DNA from: K189A clade bacterium
GTDB lineage: Bacteria; Pseudomonadota; Gammaproteobacteria; Pseudomonadales; Azotimanducaceae
DNA length: 50,290 bases
NCBI GenBank assembly: GCA_902631405.1
Contig: CACOYI010000009.1
Span: 1 to 50,290, forward strand
Direction of reading: 5' to 3'
Shown here piece after piece: positions 1 to 7,985 of the stretch (its first letter is position 1; every line of letters begins with the position of its first letter). The notes beneath the pieces are model-generated. The model was not told where the DNA came from, did no database searches, and worked only from the letters and a program-made list of their open reading frames with translations. Made by a program: the position numbers and the translations under genes.

Positions 1-2
1 TG

Positions 3-377
3 GACATCGTATTGCCTTACATTCATGAAAGAAAACAATTTGGTAGTCCCATTGGTGAATTCCAGTTGATGCAGGGAAAGCTCGCAGATTTGTATACTGA
101 GACTAATGCAGCGAGGGCATATGTCTATGCGGTGGCCAGGGCCTGTGATGAAGGTCGGACGACCCGGATTGACGCAGCGGGCTGTATTTTATACGCGGCC
201 GAGAGAGCGACACAGCATGCGTTGCAGGCTATTCAAGCGCTCGGTGGAAACGGCTACATAAATGACTACCAAACTGGACGACTATTGAGGGATGCGAAGC
301 TATATGAGATCGGCGCCGGCACGAGTGAAATCAGGCGAATGCTGATTGGAAGGGAGCTGTTCGACGTAACAAGTTAG
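3..377 (+). CDS. ivd: Isovaleryl-CoA dehydrogenase, C-terminal part (5' end outside window)
   Basis: Partial gene; the reading frame is open from base 3 and runs to a TAG at 375-377, giving about 124 visible residues. The text matches the C-terminal helical domain of leucine-pathway isovaleryl-CoA dehydrogenases: HERKQFG, the [10 protein letters not shown] helix, [10 protein letters not shown], and the FAD/CoA-binding tail [19 protein letters not shown]. The enzyme oxidises isovaleryl-CoA to 3-methylcrotonyl-CoA and passes electrons to ETF. The catalytic glutamate of this subfamily lies just before the HERKQFG segment and so is outside the window. A related short- or branched-chain acyl-CoA dehydrogenase cannot be excluded, but FQLMQGK and GGNGYIND favour IVD. 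Confidence 0.88.
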   Translation, partial: DIVLPYIHERKQFGSPIGEFQLMQGKLADLYTETNAARAYVYAVARACDEGRTTRIDAAGCILYAAERATQHALQAIQALGGNGYINDYQTGRLLRDAKLYEIGAGTSEIRRMLIGRELFDVTS

Positions 378-432
378 TCGTTCTATAATCGCGCCGCGTC
401 AACGGCTTTTCGGGTCTTCACAGGAGTTCTTA

Positions 433-1029
433 GTGAGAAAGTTGGTTTCTATTTTCCAGTTTATATTCTTGACGGTTTTTCTATCTGGCTCAGGGTTTGC
501 CACACCTCCCGGAACGAATCAGGAGATGCGAGAGAGGCTTAAGCCAGCAGGCACGCTAGTTCGTGCCTCAAAATCCGATGCACAACAAGAGGTCGCTGGT
601 CAAAATACCGCGAGTCAACCGCTACCCAAAGTTGAACTCTCCATTGGTTCGGAACATGAAGTCAAAATGTTGAACTCTGGTTCTGGAGGGACCATGATCT
701 TCGAGCCTGCTGTAATTAAGATTTCCAAGGGCGACACCGTCCACTTCAAAGCGACTGACCTCGCTCATAATTCGGTCTCAATCAATGGGATGGTTCCCGA
801 GGGAGCTGAGACGTGGGCTGGTGCATTGAGCGAAGAGATCAGCGTCACGCTCAATACTGAAGGGGTTTATGTGTATCAATGTGACCCACATGTAGCAATG
901 GCGATGGTAGGAGTTATTCAAGTCGGTGAGGCGGTCAACATGTCGGATATAAAATCCGCGGCGAATGATCTCAAAGCTAATTTCGCGCTTAATAGTGATC
1001 GATTAGATCGGTATTTAGAGCAGCTCTAA
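433..1029 (+). CDS. Pseudoazurin-type blue copper protein with N-terminal extension
   Basis: 198 residues from a GTG start. A hydrophobic signal segment covers residues 5-23. The cupredoxin domain lies at about 70-165 and shows the pseudoazurin pattern: EHEVKMLN, FEPAVIKISKGD, then copper ligands His112 (AHNSV), Cys150, His153 and Met158 (CDPHVAMAM; Cys+3 and Cys+8 as in pseudoazurin). Pseudoazurins are periplasmic electron carriers, for example to nitrite or nitrous oxide reductases or cytochrome peroxidases; no partner is visible here. Residues 24-68 form an extra linker before the domain, containing QEMRERLKPAGTLVRAS, which resembles the segment preceding heme domains in some c5-type cytochromes. 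The tail after the domain resembles the C-terminal helices of pseudoazurin. The gene appears monocistronic, with a hairpin downstream. Confidence 0.88.
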   Translation: MRKLVSIFQFIFLTVFLSGSGFATPPGTNQEMRERLKPAGTLVRASKSDAQQEVAGQNTASQPLPKVELSIGSEHEVKMLNSGSGGTMIFEPAVIKISKGDTVHFKATDLAHNSVSINGMVPEGAETWAGALSEEISVTLNTEGVYVYQCDPHVAMAMVGVIQVGEAVNMSDIKSAANDLKANFALNSDRLDRYLEQL

Positions 1030-1040
1030 CCAGAGCGGTA

Positions 1041-1057
1041 CGCACTAATATCGTGCG
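1041..1057. promoter_or_regulatory. Candidate NtrC enhancer upstream of the porin gene
   Basis: Perfect interrupted palindrome CGCAC-N7-GTGCG. The classic NtrC site is TGCAC-N7-GTGCA (17 bp), so 8 of 10 defined bases match and the 7-base spacing is exact. Its centre lies about 95 bp upstream of the candidate sigma-54 -24 element at 1142, a normal enhancer distance. It begins 11 bp after the pseudoazurin stop, so it could also be a small RNA hairpin of that transcript. The call is inferred from motif and position. Confidence 0.5.
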
Positions 1058-1126
1058 GGCTTGCCTTTAATAGAGGCTCGCATTAGGTCACAAGCATTTC
1101 ACTTTCCTTGTAAGATGCTGTTTTAA

Positions 1127-1153
1127 AAGCCAATTAATAGTTGGCTTCTTTCT
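1127..1153 (+). terminator. Hairpin with T-rich tail after the pseudoazurin gene
   Basis: Inverted repeat AAGCCAA (1127-1133) and TTGGCTT (1141-1147) with a 7-base loop, followed by CTTTCTT. It may terminate the pseudoazurin transcript, although it is about 100 bp past the stop codon and the T tract is interrupted. Its right arm overlaps the -24 box of the candidate sigma-54 promoter at 1142-1157, so one or both readings may be correct. Confidence 0.4.
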
Positions 1154-1157
1154 TGCA
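1142..1157 (+). promoter_or_regulatory. Candidate sigma-54 (RpoN) promoter for the porin gene
   Basis: TGGCTTCTTTCTTGCA fits the -24/-12 consensus TGGCACG-N4-TTGCA, with both TGGC and TTGCA intact and exact GG-N10-GC spacing. Transcription would begin near 1168, giving a leader of about 48 nt before the ATG at 1216, which is preceded by a clear AGGAGAG ribosome site. The NtrC-like palindrome at 1041-1057 supports nitrogen control. The overlap with the hairpin at 1127-1153 lowers confidence. Confidence 0.55.
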
Positions 1158-1215
1158 AACCATGAAGGGCGAACCGATTAGTTAGGTTTGTCGTTAACAA
1201 ATCTTAGGAGAGATT

Positions 1216-1833
1216 ATGAAAACAATTGTCAGTTCATTAACTGCTTTAGCGGTTTTTGGCAGCTCGCTTTTGGCGCCTAGCCTAGCCACTGCAGAGATGT
1301 CGTATAACGTGGGATACGTTTCTGAATACTACTATCGTGGTTTCTTTCAAAAGAACTCGTCAGCAAGTGCTGGTGCAGACTACGAAAACGGCGGTTTCTA
1401 TGCAGGCGTCTGGTCAGCCGACGTGGGTGATGGTTTGGAAGTGGATGGCTACTTTGGATACGGTGCCGATGTGGGGGACCTCAGCGTAAGCGTTGGTTTT
1501 ACAGGTTATTACTACACCGGTGATTTTGACGACACTTATGAGGAAATCAATACCAATTTCGGGTACGGCCCGGTCAGCCTAGAGTACTCAGCTGGCACTT
1601 GGGATGGAGATGATAGTGACTACAGCTTTACCGCGCTGTCAGCCGACCTTGGTGCTGGTTTTTCAGCGACTTACGGAAGCTTTGGCCAGGACTTCGCGGG
1701 GAGCTACTTTGAACTTGGTTTCGGAACCACAGTTTCCGAAATCGATTTGGGAGTCAGCATGATCTTCCCGGATGATGACATCGTCGCAAGCAACGGCGAA
1801 GCCTTGGTTCTATCTATTGGAAAAAGCTTCTAG
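1216..1833 (+). CDS. TorF-family putative outer-membrane porin
   Basis: 205 residues starting at ATG 1216 behind AGGAGAG. Residues 1-26 are a signal peptide ending ATA-E. The mature part is rich in Gly, Tyr, Asp and alternating hydrophobic residues and ends in Phe, as expected of an outer-membrane beta-barrel. It starts MSYNVGYVSEYYYRGF, the typical opening of the TIGR02001/TorF family. In many gammaproteobacteria this family sits beside ubiK, glnK and amtB, as here. Transported solute is unknown; the sigma-54/NtrC-like upstream elements and the AmtB-PII neighbours suggest a small nitrogenous solute, which is inference. No copper or iron binding motifs are visible. Confidence 0.85.
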   Translation: MKTIVSSLTALAVFGSSLLAPSLATAEMSYNVGYVSEYYYRGFFQKNSSASAGADYENGGFYAGVWSADVGDGLEVDGYFGYGADVGDLSVSVGFTGYYYTGDFDDTYEEINTNFGYGPVSLEYSAGTWDGDDSDYSFTALSADLGAGFSATYGSFGQDFAGSYFELGFGTTVSEIDLGVSMIFPDDDIVASNGEALVLSIGKSF

Positions 1834-1901
1834 ATACATGATTTAGAGAGTTCGTAATCCTGGTACTCTCCCTTTGCACCCTCAAGAACCAGGAAAACTG
1901 G

Positions 1902-1928
1902 AAAGGCCTCCTTCGGGAGGCCTTTTTT
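1902..1928 (+). terminator. Rho-independent terminator of the porin gene
   Basis: A 10-bp perfect stem AAAGGCCTCC / GGAGGCCTTT closed by a UUCG tetraloop and followed by a T run. It lies 70 bp after the porin stop codon and just before the 3' end of the opposing ubiK gene. Textbook intrinsic terminator. Confidence 0.93.
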
Positions 1929-1958
1929 GTATTGGGCTCCTAGAAAGGGGCCATAAAT

Positions 1959-2240
1959 TCAAGCTCCTGAATCTTTTTCTAGTTCAGCAATCCGCTCCTC
2001 TAGCTCGTCAACTTGTTTTTTCAACACCTTTAACAACTCGACATTGGTCGCATATTCAGTCTTTTTGACAAGCTCGAAATCGCTAGCCAGGCGATCTTTT
2101 ATTTTACCGAGGCCACCCTCGACTGCTTTTTCAACCGTCCTGATATCCAACGGCGAAGTCTTTGCGACGAGCTCCACCGCGGATCTCACGGATTTACCGA
2201 GGTTATCTACTAGTTCGTCAATGGAGAAAGATTGACTCAT
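1959..2240 (-). CDS. ubiK: Ubiquinone biosynthesis accessory factor UbiK (YqiC/BMFP family)
   Basis: 93 residues. I place the start at the ATG at 2240 because the protein then begins MSQSFSIDELVDNLG, typical of the family, and AAGGAAA lies upstream; the frame extends further 5' but that part has no family character. The first half is amphipathic helices. The last 30 residues are a coiled coil (ELLKVLKKQVDELEERIAEL) that mediates trimer formation in this family. UbiK assists the Ubi enzyme complex making ubiquinone in aerobic proteobacteria. Location next to amtB and PII genes is conserved in gammaproteobacteria and does not itself imply a nitrogen role. Confidence 0.88.
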   Translation of the reverse strand: MSQSFSIDELVDNLGKSVRSAVELVAKTSPLDIRTVEKAVEGGLGKIKDRLASDFELVKKTEYATNVELLKVLKKQVDELEERIAELEKDSGA

Positions 2241-2360
2241 TGTTAAGGTTTCCTTGCGCCGCCAATAATCATTGGTGTTGCTTATAGAATACTCTTTGCT
2301 GGTTGATTTGCATGTAGTAAACGTCCTACAGATCCAGAGCGCCCTATAGCGTGACACAGT

Positions 2361-2377
2361 TGCACCACCAAAGTGCG
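2361..2377. promoter_or_regulatory. NtrC enhancer site upstream of amtB
   Basis: TGCACCACCAAAGTGCG matches the NtrC consensus TGCACC-N5-GGTGCA in spacing and in 9 of the 10 outer defined bases (TGCAC-N7-GTGCG). It sits 78 bp upstream of the sigma-54 -24 element of amtB, in the 304-bp ubiK-amtB gap. Apart from this site, the sigma-54 box and the amtB ribosome site, I see nothing else in that gap. Confidence 0.65.
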
Positions 2378-2438
2378 AAGAGGTATGGCTATAGACCCAA
2401 TAATTCCGTAACCCACTGTTTTTCAGAGATAAATAATC

Positions 2439-2454
2439 TGGCATATAAACTGCA
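2439..2454 (+). promoter_or_regulatory. Sigma-54 (RpoN) promoter of amtB
   Basis: TGGCATATAAACTGCA shows the invariant GG and GC with the required 10-base separation, TGGCA in the -24 box and CTGCA for the -12 box (consensus TTGCA). The start would be near 2466, leaving an 80-nt leader. Together with the NtrC site at 2361-2377 this is the classic arrangement of a nitrogen-regulated amtB. Confidence 0.62.
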
Positions 2455-2544
2455 AATAGGAGGAGGCGCGCTTAAGGCGTGGGTTAGACCCTTTCAAGGG
2501 CTTGGGATTGGCTCAACAAGCTAGATAAAAAACGGAGAAGAATT

Positions 2545-3756
2545 TTGGATGACTTAACACAATTAGCCTATGCGGTAGACACTTTCTACTTCCTAGTCAT
2601 GGGCGCGTTGGTTATGTTCATGGCACCAGGGTTTGCGATGTTAGAGGCGGGGATGGTTCGCGCGAAAAATACATCGGAGATCCTGACAAAGAACGTAGCC
2701 TTGTTCTCGATCGCGTGCATCATGTACATGTTGATCGGGTATGACCTAATGTATACGGGTGGGATGATGCTCGGGCCAGAAAACACAGTCGATGATGTCC
2801 TAGCATCCGGGGGCGACGTTTATTACTCGGCTCGCTCGGATTTCTTTTTTCAGGTGGTTTTCGTGGCCACGGCAATGTCAATCATTTCGGGCGCCGTAGC
2901 AGAGCGGATCAAGCTTTGGTCCTTCCTGCTGTTTGCGGTAGTAATGACGGCATTCATCTATCCTATCCAAGGTAGCTGGAGTTGGGGTGGCGGGTTCCTT
3001 TCCGAAGCCGGCTTCGTAGATTTTGCCGGTTCAGGGATTGTTCACATGTGTGGGGCTGCAGCAGCTTTGGCAGGAGTAATACTTTTGGGACCTCGAGCTG
3101 GGAAGTATAACGAAGATGGCTCAATCAACGCTATGCCCGGAGCCAATATGCCTTTGGCTACTTTGGGAACATTTATTCTTTGGTTTGGTTGGTTCGGTTT
3201 TAACGGTGGATCAGAGTTAAAACTATCCAACATAGACGAGGCAAATGCAGTCGCCCAAGTATTTGTGAACACAAATATGGCGGCGGCCTGTGGTGCGGTA
3301 GCAGCGCTAATCGTCTCTAGACTAGCCTTTGGCAAGGCTGATATCACAATGGCGTTGAACGGCGCCCTGGCTGGGTTGGTTTCAATAACAGCGGAACCTC
3401 TCTCTGGAACAAACGCGGAATCAATGATCATCGGAGCGATTGGCGGCGTGATCGTCGTCGGGTCCATTACTCTACTTGATAAATTGAAGTGCGATGATCC
3501 GGTTGGGGCTATCTCGGTGCACGGCACTGTCGGTATTTGGGGGCTACTCGCTGTATTGATCACTAGTGATGACGCCACTCTTATAGGACAGCTCACTGGA
3601 CTGGGCGCGATCTTCGTCTGGACTTTTGTAGCGTCTCTTGTTGCTTGGTCTATTTTGAAGTTCACGATCGGAATCAGACTAAGTCCTGAAGAAGAAGAGG
3701 TTGGGTCGGATTACACTGATATAGGTGTGGCGGCTTATCCAGAGTTCAAAGTTTGA
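2545..3756 (+). CDS. amtB: Ammonium transporter AmtB
   Basis: 403 residues from a TTG start with GGAG about 7 bases upstream. Eleven hydrophobic helices can be followed. Family marks are VVFVATAMSIISGAVAER, the FGWFGFNGGS segment after helix VI, and the twin pore histidines His167 (GIVHMCG) and His326 (SVHGTVGIWG). There is no cleavable signal peptide, unlike some enteric AmtB. It conducts ammonium across the inner membrane and is gated by PII. The PII gene follows 120 bp downstream, so gene order is amtB-glnK, the reverse of E. coli. Expression is probably NtrC/sigma-54 dependent, judging by the upstream sites at 2361 and 2439. Confidence 0.96.
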   Translation: MDDLTQLAYAVDTFYFLVMGALVMFMAPGFAMLEAGMVRAKNTSEILTKNVALFSIACIMYMLIGYDLMYTGGMMLGPENTVDDVLASGGDVYYSARSDFFFQVVFVATAMSIISGAVAERIKLWSFLLFAVVMTAFIYPIQGSWSWGGGFLSEAGFVDFAGSGIVHMCGAAAALAGVILLGPRAGKYNEDGSINAMPGANMPLATLGTFILWFGWFGFNGGSELKLSNIDEANAVAQVFVNTNMAAACGAVAALIVSRLAFGKADITMALNGALAGLVSITAEPLSGTNAESMIIGAIGGVIVVGSITLLDKLKCDDPVGAISVHGTVGIWGLLAVLITSDDATLIGQLTGLGAIFVWTFVASLVAWSILKFTIGIRLSPEEEEVGSDYTDIGVAAYPEFKV

Positions 3757-4215
<459 letters not shown>

Positions 4216-4279
4216 AGGATGTTAACTTTTTAGGATTTGGTCCTGACTCGCTCTAGTTAGTCTGCTAGTTTATCCACGT

Positions 4280-5644
4280 ATGAAATATCGTAGCACCCGC
4301 GGAGGCGTGTCGGGAATATCGTTTACTGATGCCCTGTTAATGGGCCTCGCTGATGATGGAGGACTCCTGATTCCGGATCACATACCGGATGTGTCATCTA
4401 GGCTTCAGGATTGGAGAAACCTAAATTTTGTTCAAGTCGCGCAAAGATTACTCAAGCTTTTTATTGATGATCTCGAACACGACGATTTGGATGCCTTGAC
4501 GTCAGAAGCTTTTTCTTCGTTCGATATTCCTGAAGTCGTCGCGTGGAAGCAATTGGATCAGTTGCATGTTCTAGAACTTTTCCATGGCCCTACTCTCGCT
4601 TTCAAAGATGTGGCGCTTCAACTCCTTGGAAAACTGTTTGAACATGTTTTGGCAGATCGCGGCGAGACATTGAATATATTGGGAGCAACCAGTGGGGACA
4701 CCGGCAGCGCGGCTATTGCTGGCATAGCTGGTATGGAAAACATAAAGATTTTCATACTCTATCCAAAAGGCCGAATCAGTTCGCTTCAAGAGCTGCAAAT
4801 GACCACTGTTCCTGATACGAATGTGCAGTGTATTTCCGTGAACGGGACTTTTGATGATTGCCAACGGATCATGAAATCAATTTTTTCTGATCTGGACTTT
4901 AAGGAAGCCTACAGCCTTGGCGCTATCAACTCAGTTAATTGGGCTAGGGTGTTGGCCCAGGTTATTTACTACGCTTACGCTAGCCTGCAAAAAGAAAATA
5001 CGTCGGTAGACTTTGTAGTCCCAACTGGAAACTTTGGAAACATCTTTGCCGGGTTCATAGCAAAGAAGATGGGATTTCCGGTTGGACGCTTACTGGTGGC
5101 CACGAATGAGAACGATATTCTTGATCGATTTTTCAAAACAGGAGAGTACTCTTTGGGCGAAGTTTTTAGAACAAACTCTCCGGCAATGGATATACAGGTT
5201 GCGAGTAATTTTGAGCGCTTCTTGTTTTACTATTTTGATGAAGACGCCGAAAGGCTTCGAGGTTTCATGGAGGAATTTGCGCGATCCGGCAAAGCGTCTG
5301 TAGTTGGTCCGCTATCGTCTGATATTTTTTTATCTTGCTCGATTTCCCAACCAGATACCGAAGAAACGATAGCGGAGATCAATTCGAAATATGACTATGT
5401 GATTGACCCGCACACTGCAGTCGGAATTCGAGCTGCTAGGAGCATCGTTACCGACAATCCAATTGTCTGCATTTCAACGGCTCATCCCGCCAAATTCCCT
5501 GACGCTCTCGGACGAGCCATCGGTCATAGGCCAACCCATGCTCGGTTGTCTGGTTTGAGTGATTTGCAGGAAAGAAAACAGGAAGTGTCGGCTGATGAGT
5601 CGGAGGTGAAAAAAATAATACAAAATTCTTCTGCTTCTATTTAA
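4280..5644 (+). CDS. thrC: Threonine synthase
   Basis: 454 residues, in the range of the longer gammaproteobacterial ThrC class. Starts MKYRSTRGG. The PLP lysine is Lys109 in FHGPTLAFKDVALQ, and the phosphate-binding loop follows as GATSGDTGSAAI. Later family marks are SVNWARVLAQ, VPTGNFGN and ISTAHPAKFP. It converts O-phosphohomoserine to threonine in the cytoplasm. It stands 64 bp after the PII gene without an obvious own promoter or terminator in between, and converges on yigB with a 10-bp gap. Confidence 0.96.
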   Translation: MKYRSTRGGVSGISFTDALLMGLADDGGLLIPDHIPDVSSRLQDWRNLNFVQVAQRLLKLFIDDLEHDDLDALTSEAFSSFDIPEVVAWKQLDQLHVLELFHGPTLAFKDVALQLLGKLFEHVLADRGETLNILGATSGDTGSAAIAGIAGMENIKIFILYPKGRISSLQELQMTTVPDTNVQCISVNGTFDDCQRIMKSIFSDLDFKEAYSLGAINSVNWARVLAQVIYYAYASLQKENTSVDFVVPTGNFGNIFAGFIAKKMGFPVGRLLVATNENDILDRFFKTGEYSLGEVFRTNSPAMDIQVASNFERFLFYYFDEDAERLRGFMEEFARSGKASVVGPLSSDIFLSCSISQPDTEETIAEINSKYDYVIDPHTAVGIRAARSIVTDNPIVCISTAHPAKFPDALGRAIGHRPTHARLSGLSDLQERKQEVSADESEVKKIIQNSSASI

Positions 5645-5654
5645 TCTCGGGAGT

Positions 5655-6359
5655 TCATCTAGTTTCCGTGATCAACTCTACCGCGTGGGGGATCTCCGTG
5701 ACCTTAGACACCACTTTTGTGGCTAAGTTCATGGCCGGGCAATTCTCTTGCTGATGATCTAACCAGATACTCGCCATACCGGCGTTATTAGCACCAACAA
5801 TATCATCCTCGTAGTCATCCCCAACATGGATGCAACTTGTGGCCTCTTCACCTGCCTTATTGAGAACGGCTTCAAATATTTCCGAGCTGGGTTTGCTAAC
5901 ACCAACGTCGGCACTCGAAACTGCCCCTGACAAGTATTTGTCGATCCCAATCATTTTTATATCGGCATTGCCATTTGTGAGTGCGTAGACTTTATATTTT
6001 TCGCTGAGAGCTGTTAGTACATCGACCGCGCCTTCAAAAAAAACCACTCTATTTCTAAACTTGAAGAAGGTGTCGAAGGCTGAGTCCGCCAATATCTTGG
6101 AATCTTGAATTGAATTGCCTGCTCTAAAAAATATCTCGCCCAAAAGTAACTTCCGAAATTCAGTAAGGTTGGACCGCAATTCCGGCTGCACTCTCAGGAG
6201 GTGGTTTCTAATTTCAGAGGCGGTCTCAGAACAGTAGATATCAAAAGCTTTATCTGAAACGGTTTTAAGATGCACTCTGAGCTCTTTCTCCGCTCTTTGC
6301 ATGGTTTTTTCGATATCCCAGAGAGTATTGTCAAGATCCAATGTTATGAGACGAATCAT
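5655..6359 (-). CDS. yigB: HAD-family phosphatase YigB-like (flavin pathway phosphatase)
   Basis: 234 residues. HAD motif I is DLDNTLWD with nucleophile Asp8 and acid/base Asp10; motif II ALTNGN; Lys in SKPSSEIF; motif IV HVGDDYEDDIVGA. The cap is the helical C1 type. The gene is last in dapF-DUF484-xerC-yigB, the same order as E. coli dapF-yigA-xerC-yigB, and starts 7 bases after the xerC stop. E. coli YigB dephosphorylates 5-amino-6-(5-phosphoribitylamino)uracil in riboflavin synthesis and also FMN. Function here is transferred by synteny and motifs. Confidence 0.82.
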   Translation of the reverse strand: MIRLITLDLDNTLWDIEKTMQRAEKELRVHLKTVSDKAFDIYCSETASEIRNHLLRVQPELRSNLTEFRKLLLGEIFFRAGNSIQDSKILADSAFDTFFKFRNRVVFFEGAVDVLTALSEKYKVYALTNGNADIKMIGIDKYLSGAVSSADVGVSKPSSEIFEAVLNKAGEEATSCIHVGDDYEDDIVGANNAGMASIWLDHQQENCPAMNLATKVVSKVTEIPHAVELITETR

Positions 6360-6366
6360 AGGAGAA

Positions 6367-7272
6367 TCACTTTAGAGGCCCTTTAGTGTCTTTGGAAGAC
6401 GCTCTTGGGTGGGCTCGATCGTATACCTCAGCAAGGTGCTGAAAATCTAAGTGAGTATAGATCTGAGTTGTAGATATATCGGAATGTCCTAAAAGTTCTT
6501 GAACAGACCGGAGATCGCCTGATGACTCCAACATATGCGTAGCAAAGCTATGTCTCAATGAATGTGGGTGGATGTCTTGGTTCTCTAACTGCCTATAGGC
6601 AAGAGCCTTTACTCTCAATTGTATGGCTCTGGGACTCAATGGTTTCCCCTTTCTACCCGGGAATAACCAAGCACTATTGCTAAAAGGTTGATACACGTCC
6701 AACCATCTTTTGAGTGCCTCGACAGATTTCCTGCCCAAAGGGACCAGTCGCTCTTTCTGCCGCTTCCCTAATACCTTGACATAATGGTCCCTTAGGTCGA
6801 GATCATTCAGAGTTAGGTTGCTCAGCTCCGATAATCTGAGACCGCTTCCATAGAAAAGCTCCAATATGGCTTTGTCTCGACAGAGTATGTGCTTCCCGTC
6901 ATCACTAAAATCGAGGAGTTTAGACACTTGATCGGTGTCAAGTGTTCTAGGGAGTAGCTTTTGCTTCCTGGGCGCGGCGATTAGTGCAGCGGGATTCGAA
7001 TTAATCTTGTTTTCTTTTTCTAGAGAGTCAAAAAATACTCTAAGTGAGGAAAGGCATCTCTGAATCGTTGCGCCAGCGCGTCCTTTTTTATTAAGCAGGC
7101 TTATAAAATCTCGAATGTTCTTCGGAGCTATAAGCTCAATATCCATGTCGTTCACGGAGGAGGCGAATAAGTTGAGGTCTCTCTGGTAGGCTTTGATAGT
7201 TGCATCCGAATACCTTTGTGATGCCCCTAACTCAGATATATACCTGCTTATTTCTCTTTGAATCCCGGTCAT
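6367..7272 (-). CDS. xerC: Site-specific tyrosine recombinase XerC
   Basis: 301 residues. The N-terminal SAM-like core-binding domain covers about 5-90 and the catalytic domain about 110-290. The full tyrosine-recombinase set is visible: Arg146 (GSGLRLSEL), Lys170, His237 and Arg240 (HPHSLRHSFATHML), His263 (LLGHSDI) and Tyr272 (TTQIYTHLD). With XerD it resolves chromosome dimers at dif under FtsK control. Identity as XerC rather than XerD or a phage integrase rests on its place between DUF484 and yigB. Its start codon overlaps the DUF484 stop by 4 bases (ATGA), implying coupled translation. Confidence 0.95.
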   Translation of the reverse strand: MTGIQREISRYISELGASQRYSDATIKAYQRDLNLFASSVNDMDIELIAPKNIRDFISLLNKKGRAGATIQRCLSSLRVFFDSLEKENKINSNPAALIAAPRKQKLLPRTLDTDQVSKLLDFSDDGKHILCRDKAILELFYGSGLRLSELSNLTLNDLDLRDHYVKVLGKRQKERLVPLGRKSVEALKRWLDVYQPFSNSAWLFPGRKGKPLSPRAIQLRVKALAYRQLENQDIHPHSLRHSFATHMLESSGDLRSVQELLGHSDISTTQIYTHLDFQHLAEVYDRAHPRASSKDTKGPLK

Positions 7273-7937
7273 AGCTCGATAAGCCTATTGATGACGCATG
7301 CAAGAACATCCGCCATATAACGTACAAACATCGTATCTATTTCCTGTGAGAACATAGTAGGTTCGTTACTGCCGATACATAATAATCCTCCGCCTCTTAC
7401 GAGCTTCATTTTGAGAAGCGCCGCGCTGCCAGCCTCATTATATTTGTCTATTGGGAATAGAGACTCCATTTCCTCTGCGCGCACGCTAGAACATTGTGTT
7501 ACTTGGTTGCCCAGCAGCGCTTCGCAAGGGAGTTTTTTATCATGGAAATGTATATGGTCTAGTCCATTGATGGTGTCTATTTCCTTCAAATGAATAGAAA
7601 CGAAGTCAGCGTCGAAATCGATAATCATTTGTGTGGCTAGTGTCTCATTTAATTCATTCCAGCTAGTTGAATTGATAACGGATAGATTTAAGGAGCGCGT
7701 CTTTTCGAAAATTTCGTCGTTTGTTTTTGCTCGTTTCACTAACAAAGCTATTTTTTTCCTCATTTCGGTGTTGCGTTCGTGGAGGATCTGGATTTGTTTT
7801 TGAGCCAAAGATATCGTGCCGTCTTTTGGGCGGTTATTAATTATCGAGTTTAGTAGGGGTTCGTTGTTTTCGAGAAAGCCGGGATTGCTCTCGAGATAGT
7901 CGAGAACCTCTCTTTCGCTTAGGTTGTTCTCCTTCAT
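7269..7937 (-). CDS. DUF484 family protein (YigA-like)
   Basis: 222 residues. Opens LSEREVLDYLESNPGFLENN, the family start, followed by a coiled coil (about 45-75: LAQKQIQILHERNTEMRKKI) and a GAF-like alpha/beta domain (about 80-220). DUF484 genes lie between dapF and xerC in many gammaproteobacteria, as here. The molecular role is not established. Structural similarity to GAF domains suggests ligand or signal sensing, which is inference. Gap to dapF is 48 bp; overlap with xerC is 4 bases. Confidence 0.85.
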   Translation of the reverse strand: MKENNLSEREVLDYLESNPGFLENNEPLLNSIINNRPKDGTISLAQKQIQILHERNTEMRKKIALLVKRAKTNDEIFEKTRSLNLSVINSTSWNELNETLATQMIIDFDADFVSIHLKEIDTINGLDHIHFHDKKLPCEALLGNQVTQCSSVRAEEMESLFPIDKYNEAGSAALLKMKLVRGGGLLCIGSNEPTMFSQEIDTMFVRYMADVLACVINRLIEL

Positions 7938-7985
7938 CGAATGCTCCTAAATAGCCCCATGCTCTAGCTCTCTTCAGTCGTTTTT

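Noticed and set aside
2241-2444. 68-residue N-terminal extension of ubiK
   Set aside because: Lacks UbiK features, and the internal ATG gives the normal 93-residue protein; the extension also covers the amtB control region.
3042-3665. 207-codon frame on the minus strand inside amtB
   Set aside because: It is the shadow of the amtB frame; composition is Pro/Ala/Thr-rich with no family pattern, and AmtB is certain.
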